Shown: positions 18,321-27,779, counted from the first letter of the stretch. The stretch is DNA of 64,000 nucleotides from Flavivirga eckloniae (GCF_002886045.1 NZ_CP025791.1:1324001-1388000), one strand, 5' to 3'. Translations and numbers: made by a program. Notes: a model not told the origin generated them from the letters alone.

Positions 18321-21300
18321 CTAATAGCGTTTTACCAAGATCTTGGTTTTAAACTGCTTTCCATTAACCTTAGCCTTTAAATAATAAAATCCGCACCTTA
18401 AATCGTTTAATTCTAATCGAATATTAGATTTCCCTGCATTAATTTGATGTGATGAAGCTTTTAAAAGCTGACCATAGAAATCGTAAATATTTAATTCTAC
18501 ATTGGCTTCAATATTACTATCCAATGTCACATTGGTATGATCTATAAAAGGATTTGGTGAAACCCTAAGTCTAACTTTCGGCAGAGTATCTTGGTCATTA
18601 CATGCCCCTAAATAAGCACCTGTAGCCAAAAGAGTCTTTACAGCATATTGACTTATACATAATGATCTCCCTTTAAAACAAACTTGCACTTTATTGGCAT
18701 GCCTCTGTCCCCACCAATTATTGTTAGGGTTTGTTTTTGGTTTACAAACCACATCGGTTACCGCAACTTCTATTGTTGATGTTTGTGTACAACCATTAGC
18801 ATCCATAACGGTAACGCTGTATCTGGTAGTTTCTTCAGGACAAACCTCAATACTTTCTTGTGTTTCACCCGCACTCCACTCGTAAGTATAGGGTGCCACA
18901 CCTCCCGTTACACCTGTAACTTCCAATAATGTACAAGCCTTTAACGAATATCCTAAATATACCGTTTTGTTACCTGTACTGGTAAGCTCTAAGGCTGGTG
19001 ATTCTAAAATGGTAAACGCTTTGGTTATAGCATTCCCTAAAACATCTGTTATTTTTACAGTATGGTTTCCGCTGTTTAAACCACTCATGGTACTTGAAGA
19101 ACCAATACTTCCATCCCATTCATAACTATAAGGTGCTATACCTCCTGAAACAGATATGGTTGCCGTACCATCTGTTGCTCCAAAACAACTAACATCGGTT
19201 TGTGTCATGGCATTTACACTTAATGGTATTAATTGTAGTCTGGCAGATACCGGAAAATGATCTGATGCTGTTCTGGTATAATCATTATCGTAAAATTCGT
19301 AATGCACACGTTCCGATTGATTTATATAATTATCGTTCAACTCATTGGAAATAGCAATATGGTCTATCATATTTTCTCTAGATACAAATGATCTGAATCC
19401 AGCAGCACTTAAAGCACTTGTAACTATGTTATAATTGGTTGTATCTGTTACGTAGTCATCATAACTTGATAAAGTAGTTGAAACATCTGCCACAGTAACA
19501 TCTACATCGTCATTATAATCTCCCAACAATACAATATTTGCTGCTGCATAATGAGTATCTAAACTATCTTTAAGCACTTCTACATCGTACTTTCTCATGT
19601 CATACCTACCTTGAGCATCAGAACCACTGTTGGCTCTAGCATGCAGGGCAACAAAATTATATGGTTCTGTATTTCCATCAATAGTAACATCAGCCGTCAT
19701 TAAAAAAGGTAAACGTCCGCTGGCGTAAAAACGATCTGTGGTACTTGGGTAATTAACGAGTGCCGAATCGTCCCCGCCGTTATACAAAGGATGAATAGAT
19801 TCAAGTAATACCTTAGTATTTGTTACGTTTACCGTCGCTGTATTATATATAAATCCAACTTTTTGTTTAACACCAGGATCATTGGGTCTTGATACGGCTG
19901 GCGAAAGGATATAATCATACCCAGGAATTTCACTTACCATTTGTGCAAACAGAGCATCGTCTGCAATCTCCTGAACGGCTAATACATCTGCTTTTAAAGC
20001 ATTTATAACGGTTTTAACGCTATCCTTTTGAATAGCATCAGACATTGGATTTCCTGCTGCTGGAGAATTGCTCTCATCTCCAAACCATTCGATATTCCAT
20101 GTAACAACATCTAAAGTTTGCTCCTTTGGGATGTTTATTGGAGCCACGGGAGGCATATATGGTCCCGCACAACTCATATCGGTAGCCATTCTAGGCAGTA
20201 ATTGAAATAATGCAAAATACTTTCCTACAACACCTATTACCTCACCACAGGTTTCAGGTTGCCCCAAGCCAACTATGGCTTCAACATTATTATCTATTCT
20301 TAATTCTCCGGTACCGCTTAAATCGGTTAAAATATAATTAGAACCTCCAAAAAGAATATCGCCGGGCTTTGGGAAAGCAGGGTTTAAAATCTTAACCAAT
20401 TCTGCCGGATGATTAGGCAATTCATTCAAGGTTATAACTAATGGCTGGATAGGCTGATTAGGAATCCCGTTATTTACAACTTCTGTCACCGGACTTATTT
20501 GAACTTGATCTCTAAAAACATTCCTTGTTCCCGTTACAGTTATTGAATCTCCTATATTAAATACCCCATCGCCATGAACCAGTTCATCAAAAATAGCAAT
20601 AGCACCTGTAGCATCTTGTAAATATGCAGATCCTGAAAATTCATCTGAAACCGTAAGCACTCCAGTTACTTTCACTTGCTTTCCTAATTGGTCTGCTCCT
20701 CGAGCTGCTAATATTGATATTAACTCTGACGGCTGACTTCCACCACCAGTACCAGTACCATAAGTACCTATCGGAAATGTTGTATTTACTGTTGTACCAT
20801 CTAAGGCGTTAGGGCCACTAAAAGTCCAGTTACCTATTATAAATGTACTACCATCTCCTCCAGTGTTATCATTCCTGTAAGCCCATCCATCTAAATACTC
20901 CCACGGTTGCCCAGAACCATCGGTGTTTATATCTCCAAAAACATCTATAACGTCCCCATTAAAAAACAATTCTACAGCATCGTCACCATTTACGTTGGCT
21001 GCACCAGATGTAAAATTAGGTGCTAACCCAAAGAAGCTATTAAACCCGACAGCTTCTGATGCTACATAAATATAATCTCCTTTATTCGCCGATCCTGAAA
21101 ATGCGAACTCTTGTCCATCGGTACCACCGCCATTGTTAGCCGATCCAAAACCATACGCACTTAAATCTGCAATATCTTGTTTTGCATAAAACTCAATAGC
21201 TTTTGGTACACCGCCAGAAAGAGGACCGTCAATAACACCAGTAATAACCAAATCTGGCCCATAAGCTTTTAATGGAAAAGGTGTTGTGGCCGTATTGTTT

Positions 21301-22670
21301 GTCATGGCACCATCTAAAGCATTAGGACCACTAAACGTCCAATTACCAATAACAAATGTACTACCATCTGCTCCAGTATCGTCATTCCTATAAGCCCAGC
21401 CATCTAAATACTCCCATGGTTGACCTGAACCGTCTGTATTTATATCTCCAAAAACATCTACTACAGTACCGTTTAAAAACAACTCAATAGCATCATCACC
21501 GTTTATACCAGCGGTACTATTTGTAAAATTAGGGGCAAAACCAAAAAAGTTTGTAAACCCAGTTTCTTCGGAAGCTACATATATAAAATCTCCGGCACTA
21601 GCCGAACCTGAAAATGTAAACTCTTGTCCATCTGTACCACCTCCATTATTTGCAGATCCGAAACCGTATATGCTTAAATCGGCTATATCGTTAACTGCAA
21701 AAAACTCTATAGCCTTTGGTACGCCTCCAGAAAGTGGTCCGTCAATAACTCCCGATATTATTAAATCTGATGTTGCCGGTGGTGTTACATCTACTAAAGT
21801 GGTAACATTAGCGCTGTTACTTGCTAATGATACATTTCCTGCCGCATCTACTGCTCTTACTGAAAAGGTATAGCCTGTATTTGGTGTTAAATTTATAACT
21901 GTAAAGGTTGTTCCTGTTGAAGACGCTACCAAAGTTGCTCCACTAAAAATTTGGTACCCTGATACTCCAACATTATCTGTTGATGCAGACCATGATAAAT
22001 CTGTAGAAGTTGTTGTAGTATTTGAAACTGTTAAGTTTGTAGGAGTTGAAGGGGCTTCTGTATCACCTGTTCCCCCACCTCCATAGCTTCCTATGGGGAA
22101 AGGGATTGTTGCGCCTGTATTGGATGTTTCCCCATCTAACGCATTAGTGCCGCTAAAAGACCAATTGGCTAATACAAAAGTAATACCGTCTGGCCCTGTT
22201 GTATTATTTCTATACGCCCAGCCATCTAAATACTCCCATGGCTGTCCAGATCCATCTACATTTATATCTCCGAAAACGTCTATAACTGCTCCAGATTTAA
22301 ATAGCTCAACGGCATCATCGCCATTAATATTAGCTGCACTATTGGTATAATCTGGTGAGAATCCAAAAAAGTTTAAAAACGCTGTTGCTTCCGATGCTAC
22401 ATAAATAAAATCTCCTGAATTAGCTGCTACAGTCGGGAAGGTAAACTCTTCACCATCTGTTCCGCCTCCATTATTAGCAGATCCGATACTATAAATACTT
22501 AAATCTGGAACATTTTCCGTAACATAAAGTTCTACGCCTTTCGGTAAACCTCCAGGCAAGGGGCCATCAAAAACGCCGGTAATAATAATCTGTGAATTTG
22601 CGACTAAAGTGCACAAAAAAGAAATTGCAATGACAAAGAAATACTTCTTTGTCGAATAAATGTGTCTCAT
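18321..22670 (-). CDS. Secreted multidomain nuclease: triple lamin-tail-like modules, FN3, endonuclease/exonuclease/phosphatase domain, T9SS CTD
   Basis: A 1449-residue extracellular protein. Order: signal peptide (1-26, ending ANSQ); lamin-tail-like module at about 28-195; fibronectin III at about 205-293; two more copies of the module at about 299-466 and 470-637; an OB-fold-like segment (ILAARGADQLGKQVKVTG) at about 645-755; an endonuclease/exonuclease/phosphatase domain at about 848-1142; SprB-like repeats (GGIAPYSYEW, GGVAPYTYEW) at about 1150-1310; a Cys-bearing motif (VCFKGRSLCISQYAV); and a T9SS type A domain from about 1363 (RVSPNPF) to the C-terminus KTKILVKRY. The nuclease has its expected catalytic motifs VVTWNIEW, LAVQEI, ALHARANS, LGDYND and SDHFPV. 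This architecture resembles ExeM/NucH-type secreted DNases, which recycle extracellular DNA or remodel biofilm. DNA as the substrate is inference. Confidence 0.9.
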   Translation of the reverse strand: MRHIYSTKKYFFVIAISFLCTLVANSQIIITGVFDGPLPGGLPKGVELYVTENVPDLSIYSIGSANNGGGTDGEEFTFPTVAANSGDFIYVASEATAFLNFFGFSPDYTNSAANINGDDAVELFKSGAVIDVFGDINVDGSGQPWEYLDGWAYRNNTTGPDGITFVLANWSFSGTNALDGETSNTGATIPFPIGSYGGGGTGDTEAPSTPTNLTVSNTTTTSTDLSWSASTDNVGVSGYQIFSGATLVASSTGTTFTVINLTPNTGYTFSVRAVDAAGNVSLASNSANVTTLVDVTPPATSDLIISGVIDGPLSGGVPKAIEFFAVNDIADLSIYGFGSANNGGGTDGQEFTFSGSASAGDFIYVASEETGFTNFFGFAPNFTNSTAGINGDDAIELFLNGTVVDVFGDINTDGSGQPWEYLDGWAYRNDDTGADGSTFVIGNWTFSGPNALDGAMTNNTATTPFPLKAYGPDLVITGVIDGPLSGGVPKAIEFYAKQDIADLSAYGFGSANNGGGTDGQEFAFSGSANKGDYIYVASEAVGFNSFFGLAPNFTSGAANVNGDDAVELFFNGDVIDVFGDINTDGSGQPWEYLDGWAYRNDNTGGDGSTFIIGNWTFSGPNALDGTTVNTTFPIGTYGTGTGGGSQPSELISILAARGADQLGKQVKVTGVLTVSDEFSGSAYLQDATGAIAIFDELVHGDGVFNIGDSITVTGTRNVFRDQVQISPVTEVVNNGIPNQPIQPLVITLNELPNHPAELVKILNPAFPKPGDILFGGSNYILTDLSGTGELRIDNNVEAIVGLGQPETCGEVIGVVGKYFALFQLLPRMATDMSCAGPYMPPVAPINIPKEQTLDVVTWNIEWFGDESNSPAAGNPMSDAIQKDSVKTVINALKADVLAVQEIADDALFAQMVSEIPGYDYILSPAVSRPNDPGVKQKVGFIYNTATVNVTNTKVLLESIHPLYNGGDDSALVNYPSTTDRFYASGRLPFLMTADVTIDGNTEPYNFVALHARANSGSDAQGRYDMRKYDVEVLKDSLDTHYAAANIVLLGDYNDDVDVTVADVSTTLSSYDDYVTDTTNYNIVTSALSAAGFRSFVSRENMIDHIAISNELNDNYINQSERVHYEFYDNDYTRTASDHFPVSARLQLIPLSVNAMTQTDVSCFGATDGTATISVSGGIAPYSYEWDGSIGSSSTMSGLNSGNHTVKITDVLGNAITKAFTILESPALELTSTGNKTVYLGYSLKACTLLEVTGVTGGVAPYTYEWSAGETQESIEVCPEETTRYSVTVMDANGCTQTSTIEVAVTDVVCKPKTNPNNNWWGQRHANKVQVCFKGRSLCISQYAVKTLLATGAYLGACNDQDTLPKVRLRVSPNPFIDHTNVTLDSNIEANVELNIYDFYGQLLKASSHQINAGKSNIRLELNDLRCGFYYLKAKVNGKQFKTKILVKRY
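20763..22590 (-). repeat. Three copies of a ~500-bp coding repeat inside the nuclease gene
   Basis: Copies lie at about 20763-21260, 21275-21775 and 22090-22590. Each encodes a lamin-tail-like module with the landmarks GSANNGGGTDG, NGDDAVEL or NGDDAIEL, and GSGQPWEYLDGWAYRN. The two downstream modules are adjacent and closer to each other than to the first, so the last duplication is the more recent. Confidence 0.9.
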
Positions 22671-22879
22671 ATTTTTTAGGTTTAAAGTGGTATTAAACTT
22701 AAAGTTAATGATTAAACACGGTTTATTCTTACAATTAACAAAACATTAGATTACTGTAAAGAAAACTTAGATTAATAAAGATTTCTTAACAAAAAGGTGT
22801 CATATTTAAGCCTAGCTTAACAGGTAATTATATACCATAACTTGTTATGGTTTAATTAAAAAGGATTGTTTTTGATTGC

Positions 22880-23308
22880 TTAGTTTCGCTCATCGAAAGG
22901 AACTATAGTTCCTTTTTCCAGATAGTTTTTTAAGTCATTAAGTAACATGGCCCAGCAAAATGAAGAATTCCTAAATTCGTGATTGTCTTCTTTCCAATTA
23001 ACATGACTAAACTTAACTAAGGTACTCGATTCTTTTGCCTCCAGATCAAACCCAAAGGTAGTAGGGTTCCAATCTTTGTCTGAATTTGTCATCTTTAAAT
23101 AAAAGGATTTATTCTTTTTTACTTCAGATACTTTGCAAAACCAATTATAGGCATCGGTGAAGTTTAAGTTGTATTCTGAATGTAACTCAGGGATTCCAGA
23201 ACTTTTTAGTGTCCACCAATTATTTAGATGCTCTGGTAATGAAACGGCATCGAAAACTGCTTTTGAAGACACTTTGATTATTAGGTTATGGTAGATATTG
23301 TAGCTCAT
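22880..23308 (-). CDS. SRPBCC (START/AHSA1-like) family protein
   Basis: A 142-residue protein beginning with the AHSA1/SRPBCC pattern VSSKAVFDAVSLPEHLNNWW. Later strands FGFDLEAKESSTLVKFSHVNW and a C-terminal helix with LLNDLKNYLEKG complete the helix-grip fold, which encloses a hydrophobic ligand. No catalytic activity is implied. A small membrane protein gene precedes it by 17 bp on the same strand, so the two may be co-transcribed. The ligand is unknown. Confidence 0.8.
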   Translation of the reverse strand: MSYNIYHNLIIKVSSKAVFDAVSLPEHLNNWWTLKSSGIPELHSEYNLNFTDAYNWFCKVSEVKKNKSFYLKMTNSDKDWNPTTFGFDLEAKESSTLVKFSHVNWKEDNHEFRNSSFCWAMLLNDLKNYLEKGTIVPFDERN

Positions 23309-23325
23309 ATGACTAAATATACTAA

Positions 23326-23664
23326 TTATTTACCATAGGGATTAAAACTTTGAACGAAACTAAAAATATAAGGCTCAAAGAAATAACAGATTATCACAAA
23401 TGAAAAAATGATGTAAACTAAGTTTTTATCATATTTCTTACTTATCAGGCTTTGAATACAATACCATAAAATCAAGCCAAATATTGGAATAAAGAAATAC
23501 AAAGGGAACCTCACATAATCATTTAGATAATTTGGTATTAGTGGGTTATTTGGCTTAAAATATGATTGAACAAGAGTACTTGAATAACTTAGAATTCTCA
23601 TCACTGCATATACTGCAGATATTATAACAAAAATTCGAAGCGTCTTCTTATTGGTTAAATCCAA
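23326..23664 (-). CDS. Small membrane protein, function unknown
   Basis: 112 residues with three hydrophobic spans: IFVIISAVYAVMRIL, FPLYFFIPIFGLILWYCI and VYIIFSFVIICYFF. No motif is recognised. The N-terminus is positively charged (MDLTNKKTLR), suggesting it faces the cytoplasm. The gene sits 17 bp ahead of the SRPBCC gene. Coding bias and clear membrane topology support a real gene. Confidence 0.6.
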   Translation of the reverse strand: MDLTNKKTLRIFVIISAVYAVMRILSYSSTLVQSYFKPNNPLIPNYLNDYVRFPLYFFIPIFGLILWYCIQSLISKKYDKNLVYIIFSFVIICYFFEPYIFSFVQSFNPYGK

Positions 23665-23678
23665 AGTAATTACGTAAA

Positions 23679-23723
23679 GATTCCTGTCTTACTGAAACCA
23701 GTTCAGCACATGCCGCGGGAATA
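23679..23723. repeat. Palindromic dispersed repeat, inverted copy
   Basis: Read on the minus strand it gives CATGTGCTGAACTGGTTTC followed by AGTAAGACAGGAATC. It shares CATGTGCTGAACTG with the element at 18180-18246 and the TGAAC...GTTTCAGTA pattern with the palindrome at 42580-42598. Confidence 0.6.
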
Positions 23724-23731
23724 ACTAATAT

Positions 23732-24685
23732 TTATTTAAAAAAAGAATCCACAAACTCGTATTTATTAAACACTTGTAAATCCTCAATACCTTCTCCTAC
23801 GCCTATATATTTTACCGGAATCTGAAATTGGTCTGAAATGCCTATTACAACACCTCCTTTTGCAGTTCCGTCTAATTTTGTAACTGCTAATGATGTTACT
23901 TCTGTGGCTGCAGTAAATTGTTTGGCTTGTTCGAATGCGTTTTGACCTGTGGATCCATCCAATACCAACAACACATCGTTAGGCGTATCGTCCACTACTT
24001 TTTGCATAACACGCTTTACCTTAGTAAGCTCGTTCATTAAGTTTACTTTATTGTGCAAACGACCTGCTGTATCTATAATAACTACATCTGCATCTTGTGA
24101 CACGGCACTTTTTAAAGTATCGAATGCCACCGATGCTGGGTCACTCCCCATAGATTGCTTCACAATAGGCACATCTACTCTATCTGCCCAAACTTGTAAC
24201 TGATCTATAGCTGCGGCTCTAAACGTATCTGCTGCACCTAAAACGACTTTTAAACCTTGTTTTTTTAACTGGTAGGCTAATTTACCAATGGTCGTTGTTT
24301 TACCTACGCCATTAACACCTACAACCATAATAACATGAGGTTTTTTATCTTGCGGAACAACAAAGTCTGTTTCTTCTCCTAAGTTGGTTTCACTTAATAG
24401 CCCTGCAATTTCTTCACGAAGAATAACATTAAGTTCTTCTGTTCCCAGATATTTATCTTTTGATACGCGTTCTTCTATACGCTCTATAATTTTAAGTGTT
24501 GTGTTAACACCCACGTCGCTAGATACCAATATTTCTTCAAGGTCGTCTAAAACATCATCATCCACCTTGGATTTTCCTGCTACGGCTTTGCTTAGTTTTC
24601 CAAAAAAACTGGATTTTGATTTTTCTAAACCTTTATCTAAGGTCTCTTTTTTTTCTGAAGAAAATATTTTTTTAAAAAAACTCAT
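23732..24685 (-). CDS. ftsY: Signal recognition particle receptor FtsY
   Basis: FtsY is the SRP-receptor GTPase that docks ribosome-SRP complexes at SecYEG. The 317 residues comprise a short basic N-terminus (MSFFKKIFSSEKK), the N domain, and the G domain with G1 GVNGVGKTTT (about 120), DTFRAAA, DTAGRLHNK and TKLDGTAKGG. The C-terminal GVGEGIEDLQVFN is diagnostic of FtsY rather than Ffh. The acidic A domain is nearly absent, as usual in Bacteroidota. The gene follows rpmB-rpmG-DUF4295, but a terminator separates it from them. Confidence 0.97.
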   Translation of the reverse strand: MSFFKKIFSSEKKETLDKGLEKSKSSFFGKLSKAVAGKSKVDDDVLDDLEEILVSSDVGVNTTLKIIERIEERVSKDKYLGTEELNVILREEIAGLLSETNLGEETDFVVPQDKKPHVIMVVGVNGVGKTTTIGKLAYQLKKQGLKVVLGAADTFRAAAIDQLQVWADRVDVPIVKQSMGSDPASVAFDTLKSAVSQDADVVIIDTAGRLHNKVNLMNELTKVKRVMQKVVDDTPNDVLLVLDGSTGQNAFEQAKQFTAATEVTSLAVTKLDGTAKGGVVIGISDQFQIPVKYIGVGEGIEDLQVFNKYEFVDSFFK

Positions 24686-24832
24686 ATTTTAAGTTAATTC
24701 TATGATTGCTTAATTTTAATGTCCTGTCTTATTCTTGTATAAAGACAGTAACATGACTCGAATTTATTCATGACAATTTTCGCACCACAAATTTTTACTG
24801 CAATTATGGCAGAAATCCTTTCAAATATAAAC

Positions 24833-24866
24833 ATAAAAAAGCTGCTTTCTAAAAAGAAAGCAGCTT
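24833..24866 (-). terminator. Terminator of the rpmB-rpmG-DUF4295 operon
   Basis: Stem AAGCTGCTTTCT/AGAAAGCAGCTT with AAAA/TTTT loop and a T6 run on the minus strand. It lies between the DUF4295 gene and ftsY. Confidence 0.9.
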
Positions 24867-24890
24867 ATAATATTGTGAAACGTTACTGTT

Positions 24891-25043
24891 TTATTTTTTA
24901 TTAAAAAAGTCGTTAACTTGATCTGGACTCATAATGGATTCAACAAACATATAAGCTCCTGTTTTTGGTGATTTCACCATTTTAATAGCTTTTGTTAATC
25001 TCTTAGATCCAGTTTGTAATGATGCTACTGCTTTCTTTGCCAT
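24891..25043 (-). CDS. DUF4295 domain-containing small basic protein
   Basis: A 50-residue protein that begins MAKKAVASLQTGSKRLTKAI and ends DQVNDFFNKK. It is basic, lysine-rich and similar in size to ribosomal proteins. DUF4295 genes are found directly after rpmG in Bacteroidota. The arrangement here (7 bp after rpmG, terminator after) fits co-expression with ribosomal proteins. A role on the ribosome is plausible from context but unproven. Confidence 0.9.
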   Translation of the reverse strand: MAKKAVASLQTGSKRLTKAIKMVKSPKTGAYMFVESIMSPDQVNDFFNKK

Positions 25044-25049
25044 GACTTA

Positions 25050-25232
25050 TTATTTTATCTCTTTATGAACTGTCATACGTTTAAGAATAGGATTAAATTT
25101 TTTAATCTCCATTCTATCTGGCGTATTCTTTTTATTCTTAGTAGTAATGTATCTAGAAGTTCCTGGTTGTCCAGACTCTTTATGCTCTGTACACTCTAAA
25201 ATTACTTGTATTCTGTTACCTTTCTTTGCCAT
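25050..25232 (-). CDS. rpmG: 50S ribosomal protein L33
   Basis: A 60-residue L33: [18 protein letters not shown], then [20 protein letters not shown] and [14 protein letters not shown]. Only one cysteine remains of the CxxC pairs found in zinc-binding L33, so this is the zinc-free (C-minus) type. It is the middle gene of the rpmB operon, 24 bp after rpmB. Confidence 0.97.
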   Translation of the reverse strand: MAKKGNRIQVILECTEHKESGQPGTSRYITTKNKKNTPDRMEIKKFNPILKRMTVHKEIK

Positions 25233-25256
25233 TTCTTTACTTTTTAAGTACAGCTA

Positions 25257-25493
25257 TTATTTTAAAAATCCTTTAGATTTTGCTTCTTTAATTGCTGCAG
25301 ATATACCTATTTTATTAATAGTCTTTAAAGCAGATGCAGAAACTTTTAAAGTTACCCACTTGTCTTCTTCTGGAATGTAAAAACGTTTCTTTAACAAATT
25401 CGCATTAAATTTACGTTTTGTTCTGTTTAATGCGTGAGAAACATTGTTTCCAACCATTGCCTTCTTCCCGGTAAGTTCACAAACTCTTGACAT
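25257..25493 (-). CDS. rpmB: 50S ribosomal protein L28
   Basis: A 78-residue L28 with the family start [20 protein letters not shown]. It continues with [13 protein letters not shown] and a C-terminal [11 protein letters not shown]. It is the first gene of the leftward operon rpmB-rpmG-DUF4295. A good promoter lies about 40 bp upstream. Confidence 0.97.
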   Translation of the reverse strand: MSRVCELTGKKAMVGNNVSHALNRTKRKFNANLLKKRFYIPEEDKWVTLKVSASALKTINKIGISAAIKEAKSKGFLK

Positions 25494-25534
25494 GATATAT
25501 AACTTTAATTTTTTTGTTGCTTAAAATCGAGGTG

Positions 25535-25564
25535 CAAATATACAAATTCTTTAGTTTACAGCAA
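25535..25564 (-). promoter_or_regulatory. Promoter of the rpmB operon
   Basis: On the minus strand TTG, 19 nt, TATATTTG, a full match to the Bacteroidota consensus. It gives a short leader of about 35 nt before rpmB and lies just downstream of the cinA stop codon. Confidence 0.75.
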
Positions 25565-25575
25565 CCTAATTCGAA

Positions 25576-26826
25576 TCAATTTTTAAAAATTTCTTTTAGC
25601 AACATCTCCAATGCTTTATTTACGGCTTTATTTATCACTTTTATGCGATGGTTTCCGAAATTAAATTTTTCGGAATAAACTCCCGTTTTTGTAGCTATAG
25701 CAATGAAAACTGTTCCTATTTCTTCGTCCGAATCTCCTTTTGTAGGCCCTGCGTTTCCTGTTGTTGCTACAGCAAAATCTGAATGAAACAATTGCAAAGC
25801 ATTTTTCGCCATAGACTCTGCCACCTGAGAACTAACTACAGAGTTTGTTTCTATTTCATTTCTTGGAACTCCTAATACGTTTATCTTAGATTCTGTAGAA
25901 TAGGTTACTACACCTCCATTAAAATAGGCTGAGGCTCCAGAATTTACAGTGAATCGTTCTGCTACCGTACCGCCTGTACAGCTTTCGGCAATAGCTAATG
26001 TTTTACCTATTTTGGTTAAGTGCTTGGAAATAATTATTTCAACTGATCCTTCTTCATCTTCTAAACCAAAAAATTCATCTTTTATTAAAGGGATTACTTT
26101 ATCGATCTCGTTTTGAACATCGTCTTTAACTTGTTGCTCATTACTTCCTTTTGCCGATAAGCGTAATCTCATTTTACCTAAATTTGGTAAATATGCGAGT
26201 TTAATATGTTCTGGTAAAGCTTCTTCCCAAGATTCAATCCTATCTGCCAATGCGCTTTCCCCCAGACCATACACCAATAATGTTTTATGTAAGATATAGG
26301 GACAGTTATATTTTTCCTTTAACTTAGGAATAACCTGTTCTTCTATCAAGGCATTCATCTCATAAGGTACTCCCGGAAGCGATATAAACGTTTTATCATC
26401 TTTTTCTAACCACATACCCGGCGCCGTGCCAAGCTCATTCATTAAGATTTGCGCCATTGATGGTACCAGAGCCTGATCTTTATTTACTTGTAAAAGTGTT
26501 CCTCCTACATAATTCCTCCAGATGTATTCAATATTTTTTAACACGGCATCATCTTTAACTAAAGTATCATTAAAGTATTCTGCTATGGTTTTTTTAGTAA
26601 TATCGTCTTTTGTTGGTCCTAGACCACCGGTAAGAATAACAACATCTACATTGCTTTCGGCTTCTTTTAATGCTTTTAGGATATGTCTTTTATCATCTTG
26701 AACTGATGTTATTTGATAAACGGATATCCCTATTTTATTAAGCTGTTTTGCAATGAATGCTGAATTCGTATCTATAACCTGACCAATAAGAAGCTCATCA
26801 CCAATAGTGATTATTTCTGCCTGCAT
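25576..26826 (-). CDS. cinA: CinA family nicotinamide-nucleotide amidohydrolase
   Basis: A 416-residue two-domain protein. The N-terminal MoCF-like (COG1058) domain starts AEIITIGDELLIGQVIDTN and carries ILTGGLGPTKDD. The C-terminal PncC (COG1546) domain has IAESCTGGTVAERF and TGNAGPTKGD. CinA enzymes clean up damaged pyridine nucleotides (NMN deamidation and ADP-ribose hydrolysis). The name 'competence-induced' is historical. The start codon overlaps the stop of the upstream Hpt gene by one base, so the two are translationally coupled. Confidence 0.94.
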   Translation of the reverse strand: MQAEIITIGDELLIGQVIDTNSAFIAKQLNKIGISVYQITSVQDDKRHILKALKEAESNVDVVILTGGLGPTKDDITKKTIAEYFNDTLVKDDAVLKNIEYIWRNYVGGTLLQVNKDQALVPSMAQILMNELGTAPGMWLEKDDKTFISLPGVPYEMNALIEEQVIPKLKEKYNCPYILHKTLLVYGLGESALADRIESWEEALPEHIKLAYLPNLGKMRLRLSAKGSNEQQVKDDVQNEIDKVIPLIKDEFFGLEDEEGSVEIIISKHLTKIGKTLAIAESCTGGTVAERFTVNSGASAYFNGGVVTYSTESKINVLGVPRNEIETNSVVSSQVAESMAKNALQLFHSDFAVATTGNAGPTKGDSDEEIGTVFIAIATKTGVYSEKFNFGNHRIKVINKAVNKALEMLLKEIFKN

Positions 26827-27167
26827 TATAAGTTAAAATCTGCCTTTAATTCTGCAATAGCATGATCTACTGCAGTAATTACGGTATTTAATTGAGCCGT
26901 TATATCTAAATCTCTTTTTTCAAATTTACCCCAATCTTGTACTTCTATTAAAATATCAAGAATCCCTAATTCGAATAAGTCAATTGTTGGTTTCATTTTA
27001 TGAGCAGCTTGATAAGCGTTATAATAATCTTCTTCAGCTACTGCTTTTTTTAATCGTTCGGCATCTTCTGGAACTTCCTCTAAAAAAGTCTCTGCTAAAG
27101 TTTTTATAAAATCTTCGTCATTATCTGCTAACTCTCTTACTCTAAATAGTTTGTAATGTTGCTCCAT
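26826..27167 (-). CDS. Hpt domain phosphotransfer protein
   Basis: 113 residues folding as a histidine phosphotransfer four-helix bundle. The phosphoacceptor is His56 in AAHKMKPTIDLF, the Hpt consensus HxxKP. No kinase or receiver domain is attached, so it would shuttle phosphate between a hybrid histidine kinase and a response regulator encoded elsewhere. It is packed between the FAH and cinA genes without gaps. The partner cannot be told from the window. Confidence 0.88.
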   Translation of the reverse strand: MEQHYKLFRVRELADNDEDFIKTLAETFLEEVPEDAERLKKAVAEEDYYNAYQAAHKMKPTIDLFELGILDILIEVQDWGKFEKRDLDITAQLNTVITAVDHAIAELKADFNL

Positions 27168-27779
27168 TTATTTTATTGTTATTGAAAACATTTCTTTGTT
27201 TTCTATAAATCCTTTTAGTTTATCATTAGTTATTACTTTGCCAACTCCTGCCGGAGTGCCCGTAAAGATAATATCTCCAATCTTTAAAGTAAAATATTTT
27301 GACACATATTCTATCAACTCATCGATTTTCCATAACATGAAACTGGTATTACCACTTTGAACAATGTCTTCATTTTTTTGCAATGAAAAGTTAATATTAT
27401 TGACATCTTTAAAGTCGCTAACTGGTAGCCAATGCCCTACTACCGCAGATCCATCAAAAGCTTTGGCTTTTTCCCATGGCAATCCTTTTGCTTTTAATTG
27501 GCTTTGTAAATCGCGCGCCGTAAAATCAATTCCAAGACTTATTTCTTGGTAATATTTATGTGCAAATTTTCTATCAATATATTTTCCTACTCTATTGATT
27601 TTAACCAAAATCTCAACTTCATGATGCACATTATCTGAAAAATCAGGAATAAAAAAGGGCTGTTTTTTCAATAAAATTGCAGTATCTGGTTTTAAAAAAA
27701 CCACAGGATCTGTGGGTCTTTCATTTTCTAATTCTTCAATGTGTTCGGTATAATTTCTACCGATGCAAATGAGTTTCAT
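27168..27779 (-). CDS. Fumarylacetoacetate hydrolase family protein
   Basis: A 203-residue single-domain FAH protein: MKLICIGRNYTEHIEELENE, DPVVFLKPDTAI, HHEVEILVKI and GDIIFTGTPAGVGKV. The metal-binding acids are the glutamates of HHEVE and the aspartate of LGIDFTARD. Related small FAH proteins act as acylpyruvase or oxaloacetate decarboxylase. The exact substrate is not determinable. It ends directly against the Hpt gene. Confidence 0.9.
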   Translation of the reverse strand: MKLICIGRNYTEHIEELENERPTDPVVFLKPDTAILLKKQPFFIPDFSDNVHHEVEILVKINRVGKYIDRKFAHKYYQEISLGIDFTARDLQSQLKAKGLPWEKAKAFDGSAVVGHWLPVSDFKDVNNINFSLQKNEDIVQSGNTSFMLWKIDELIEYVSKYFTLKIGDIIFTGTPAGVGKVITNDKLKGFIENKEMFSITIK

